DNA of 24,463 nucleotides, from positions 1-24,463 of the forward strand of contig JAKISE010000044.1 in the NCBI GenBank assembly GCA_021648745.1, read 5' to 3'. Made by a program: the position numbers and the translations under genes. Positions within the stretch are counted from its first letter, which is position 1, and each line of letters starts with the position of its first letter. Source of the stretch: Cyclobacteriaceae bacterium. Lineage in GTDB: Bacteria > Bacteroidota > Bacteroidia > Cytophagales > Cyclobacteriaceae. Positions 22,388 to 24,463 of this stretch are shown piece after piece. The notes beneath the pieces are model-generated. The model was given only the letters and a program-made list of their open reading frames with translations, was not told the origin of the DNA and did not search any database.

Positions 22388-22632
22388 AAGGTCTGCTGAA
22401 AAACTCGCATTTCCATCAAAATTTATGTTTTGTCTCAAGCATCGCCTTCGCGTAGCCGCTTCGGCAGAGCAAGGCCAGGCGGGCTCTTACTTTTTGTCTC
22501 TACACAAAAAGTAAGCAAAAAAGTCAAGGCAGTAAATTAATTGCACTAAGCTTAAAGAGAGAACTACTAAAACAATTGCATAGCTTCTATAAGTGTTGAT
22601 TTAGCAAATTCTATAGTTTTTCAGCAGACCTT
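22388..22632. repeat. MITE-like element, 245 bp, with perfect 18 bp terminal inverted repeats
   Basis: AAGGTCTGCTGAAAAACT (22388-22405) and its exact inverse complement (22615-22632) bound the unit. Inside are a hairpin CTTACTTTTTGT/ACAAAAAGTAAG (22486-22497 with 22504-22515) and a GC-rich stretch (about 22441-22485) that differs in base composition from its surroundings. No open frame of useful length and no transposase. The ends resemble insertion-sequence termini, so it may be a non-autonomous derivative. It fills the gap between two convergent genes and overlaps the stop codon of the barrel protein by two bases. Confidence 0.8.
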
Positions 22633-23173
22633 AAATAGAAAAGAAAAACGTAAACACCCAGGGAGATCCGTAAGGGCCATTTATTTCATACAACATATCA
22701 TAAGCGGCCACAATATTAAATGAAGAACGAGCTCCCATACTTTGCGAGAAACCTAAACCAATGGGCAATCGATATGCGGTATCTCTATTATTAGAATCTC
22801 CATTAATGGAGTAGTTTAAAAAGGAGTATTCACCGTAAGCAAAAACTTGTCTAACCAAATTCATTCGAGCAAAAACACTCCCTCCATACCTGTTATCAGA
22901 GTAATCACTTATTCCCGGAGTATTTGAATTATACTTATAATACTGATAGGTTGCTCCAACACCTACAGATAGCCTATTTGAAACCATATAACCAACAATG
23001 GGAGATAGGCTTACAGAACCTCCCCAAGAACCTCCAGACAGACCTAATCCACCTCCAACATAGACACGATCCATGAAATTACTTTTATCATCAAGCTCAT
23101 AATCACCTTTTTGGGCAAATAAGTTAAAAGAGCCCAACAGAACAAGGGTTAGTATAAATCCAATTTGTTTCAT
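22631..23173 (-). CDS. Outer-membrane beta-barrel protein, small
   Basis: A 180-residue protein with a signal peptide (MKQIGFILTLVLLGSFNLFA, cut before Q21). Alternating hydrophobic and Gly/aromatic residues suggest an eight-stranded barrel: GGGLGLSGGSWGGSVSLSP, LSVGVGATYQYYKYN, YGGSVFARMNLV and the final PWVFTFFFSI ending in an aromatic-rich strand. Function is unknown; many such proteins are structural or adhesive. The gene starts directly at the DivIC stop (TAG-ATG with no gap) and is co-transcribed with it. Its stop codon lies at the edge of the inverted-repeat element. Confidence 0.75.
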   Translation of the reverse strand: MKQIGFILTLVLLGSFNLFAQKGDYELDDKSNFMDRVYVGGGLGLSGGSWGGSVSLSPIVGYMVSNRLSVGVGATYQYYKYNSNTPGISDYSDNRYGGSVFARMNLVRQVFAYGEYSFLNYSINGDSNNRDTAYRLPIGLGFSQSMGARSSFNIVAAYDMLYEINGPYGSPWVFTFFFSI

Positions 23174-23470
23174 CTAATTATCTTTTGTCTCCACTACAAC
23201 GTATAAATCCTCCGTTGGTTTTTTCATCAGGTACTTCTCTCTAGCAAATTTTTCTAATAAGCCAGGGTTGCTCAAAAGCTCTTCACGATCCTCTTTCACT
23301 TCGTCTATTTTTTCAAGGTAATAAGTTTTTTCAGCGTCAAGGTTGTTTAATTTATTAGCTAAACTAAACTGACTATAGAGGTCATTACTATCAAAAAAAG
23401 TAAGCCATATTAGAAAAAAAGCGCCTACCATTAAGTAGTAGTTTTTGATTATTTTTTTTATCGGCTCCAT
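23174..23470 (-). CDS. DivIC/FtsB-like septum formation initiator
   Basis: Small bitopic division protein of 98 residues. One membrane helix (about 11-27, YYLMVGAFFLIWLTFF) is followed by a coiled coil (about 33-65, NKLNNLDAEKTYYLEKIDEV and KEDREELLSN) and the family motif LEKFAREKYLMKKPTEDLYVV, close to the FtsB/DivIC consensus FARE..L. It would join the FtsQLB-type complex that recruits septal cell-wall synthesis. Enolase is upstream, a common neighbour in several phyla, with a terminator in between. Confidence 0.9.
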   Translation of the reverse strand: MEPIKKIIKNYYLMVGAFFLIWLTFFDSNDLYSQFSLANKLNNLDAEKTYYLEKIDEVKEDREELLSNPGLLEKFAREKYLMKKPTEDLYVVVETKDN

Positions 23471-23500
23471 TTTGGTTCTTAATTATGTATCAAATAAAGC

Positions 23501-23529
23501 AAAAAAAAGCCTCAATTATGCAATTGAGG
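23501..23529 (-). terminator. Rho-independent terminator between enolase and the DivIC gene
   Basis: CCTCAATT (23510-23517) pairs with AATTGAGG (23522-23529) around ATGC, and a run of eight A on the plus strand (23501-23508) makes a T run on the minus strand. It lies 115 bases after the enolase stop and 31 before the DivIC ATG. Confidence 0.85.
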
Positions 23530-23576
23530 ATTTAAACTTTTAATGTTTACGATTTTTTAATCCTTATTAACTTGTT

Positions 23577-23584
23577 CAAAGATA
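23577..23584 (-). promoter_or_regulatory. Possible -7 box (TATCTTTG) between eno and the DivIC gene
   Basis: The minus strand has TATCTTTG, TAnnTTTG, but no -33 TTG. It lies before the terminator at 23501-23529, so a transcript starting here would be about 70 bases unless it reads through to the DivIC gene. Confidence 0.3.
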
Positions 23585-23644
23585 AATGTAAACTCAGTTA
23601 TTTCTCAGATTCTAAATCAAGTTCCGAATAACTTTATTAAACAC

Positions 23645-24463
23645 TTAATTGAATCTTCGGCCTTCGTAAGCAGCTACTTCACCCAATTCTTCTTCAATTC
23701 TAAGCAATTGGTTGTATTTAGCCATACGATCTGAACGTGATGCTGAGCCTGTTTTAATTTGTCCAGCATTAGTAGCAACCGCGATGTCTGCAATAGTAGC
23801 GTCTTCCGTTTCACCAGATCTGTGAGAAATAACAGCCGTATAACCCGCTTTATGCGCCATTTCAATTGCATCTAGTGTTTCTGAAAGTGTACCAATTTGA
23901 TTTACCTTAATTAAGATAGAGTTTGCTGATTCCTCTTTAATTCCCCTTGCTAAAAATTTAACATTGGTTACAAAAAGATCATCACCTACTATTTGGCATT
24001 TATTCCCAATTTTAGCAGTCAGCATCTTAAATCCTTCCCAATCATTCTCATCGCAACCATCTTCAATTGAATCAATCGGGTATTTTTCAATTAAGGAAGC
24101 AAGGTAATCAACTTGTTCTGCACTTGTTCTAATTTTCCCTTCGGCTCCTTCAAACTTAGTGTAATCGTATTTTCCATCTACATAAAACTCAGATGCTGCA
24201 CAATCAAGACCAATGGTTACATCTTTGTTTGGCTCATATCCTGCAGATTTTACCGCATTAAGAATGCTCTCTAATGCTTCTTCTGTTCCACCAGAAAGAT
24301 TAGGGGCAAAACCACCTTCGTCACCAACGGCTGTACTCAAGCCTTGATCATGAAGAATTTTCTTTAGGCTATGAAAAATCTCTGTACCCATTCTTATCGC
24401 ATCAGAAAATGTTGCAGCTCCAACTGGGCGAATCATAAACTCTGGAAAAGCAATGGGAGCATA
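23645..24463 (-). CDS. eno: Enolase, C-terminal part (cut by window edge)
   Basis: Converts 2-phosphoglycerate to phosphoenolpyruvate in glycolysis. The last 272 codons are present; the start lies beyond the right edge. The visible catalytic motifs are GDEGGFAPNL (proton transfer Glu), IGLDCAASEF (metal Asp), SIEDGCDENDW (metal Glu), VGDDLFVTN (metal Asp), KVNQIGTLSE (general-base Lys) and SHRSGETED. The edge reads YAPIAFPEFMIRPVGA, where relatives have Gln before EFM and usually Asp before APIAF; see findings. Confidence 0.97.
   Translation of the reverse strand, partial: YAPIAFPEFMIRPVGAATFSDAIRMGTEIFHSLKKILHDQGLSTAVGDEGGFAPNLSGGTEEALESILNAVKSAGYEPNKDVTIGLDCAASEFYVDGKYDYTKFEGAEGKIRTSAEQVDYLASLIEKYPIDSIEDGCDENDWEGFKMLTAKIGNKCQIVGDDLFVTNVKFLARGIKEESANSILIKVNQIGTLSETLDAIEMAHKAGYTAVISHRSGETEDATIADIAVATNAGQIKTGSASRSDRMAKYNQLLRIEEELGEVAAYEGRRFN

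Noticed and set aside
22388..22632. Insertion sequence with transposase
   Set aside because: No open frame of useful size lies between the inverted ends; only a non-autonomous unit can be supported.
1..24463. CRISPR array, prophage, toxin-antitoxin or defence island
   Set aside because: No spaced direct repeats, cas, integrase, phage or defence genes were seen on either strand.

Overview
The window looks like a chromosomal segment of a Bacteroidota bacterium, most likely of the Cytophagia (Cytophagales, probably marine). The reasons are the low GC content, promoters carrying the Bacteroidota -7 box TAnnTTTG in front of many genes, very short leaders with few Shine-Dalgarno sites, and a typical gene order (DUF177-rpmF-fabH-efp-accB-accC, and pdxA divergent from rsmA-mgtE). 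Most of it is housekeeping DNA. Two short palindromic repeats and a decayed locus stand out as accessory.

Layout. 1-2.0 kb: start of a UvrD/PcrA helicase (cut by the window edge) and a secreted M14 metallopeptidase, both on the minus strand. 2.0-3.7 kb: a DUF3109 cysteine-rich protein overlapping a GT4 glycosyltransferase. 3.8-9.3 kb (minus): pdxA, then DUF177-rpmF, a terminator, then the fatty-acid/translation operon fabH-efp-accB-accC. 9.4-14.3 kb (plus): rsmA-mgtE-2-hydroxyacid dehydrogenase as an overlapping operon, a membrane-anchored pentapeptide-repeat protein, and greA-HIT, where greA is preceded by a promoter, a possible leader peptide and a strong terminator-like hairpin. 14.3-17.1 kb (minus): a 43-residue lipoprotein with its own terminator and a large AsmA-family protein. 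17.2-17.4 kb: tRNA-Val(TAC) with a near-consensus promoter and a perfect terminator.

17.4-18.3 kb is a decayed locus. A C-terminal scrap of a nitrilase-family gene and a frameshifted DUF1684 lipoprotein-like gene are separated by a ~172 bp nested palindrome with terminal inverted repeats. 18.4-21.2 kb (minus): an M42 aminopeptidase and a propionyl-CoA-carboxylase-type carboxyltransferase. 21.3-22.4 kb: an Ldh/malate-dehydrogenase-family oxidoreductase. 22.39-22.63 kb: a 245 bp MITE-like repeat with perfect 18 bp terminal inverted repeats. 22.6-24.5 kb (minus): an outer-membrane beta-barrel protein, a DivIC/FtsB-type division protein, a terminator, and enolase (cut by the right edge).

Functional links. 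fabH, accB and accC feed malonyl-CoA into fatty acid initiation and elongation, and efp and rpmF add ribosome functions to the same run. rsmA and greA add rRNA maturation and transcript-cleavage functions. The carboxyltransferase at 19.6 kb is a separate acyl-CoA carboxylase subunit and not the accA/accD partner of accB/accC. I see no defence system, CRISPR array, transposase, integrase or prophage. The most interesting signals are regulatory or repeat-based: the greA leader, the palindrome joining two broken genes, and the second repeat.
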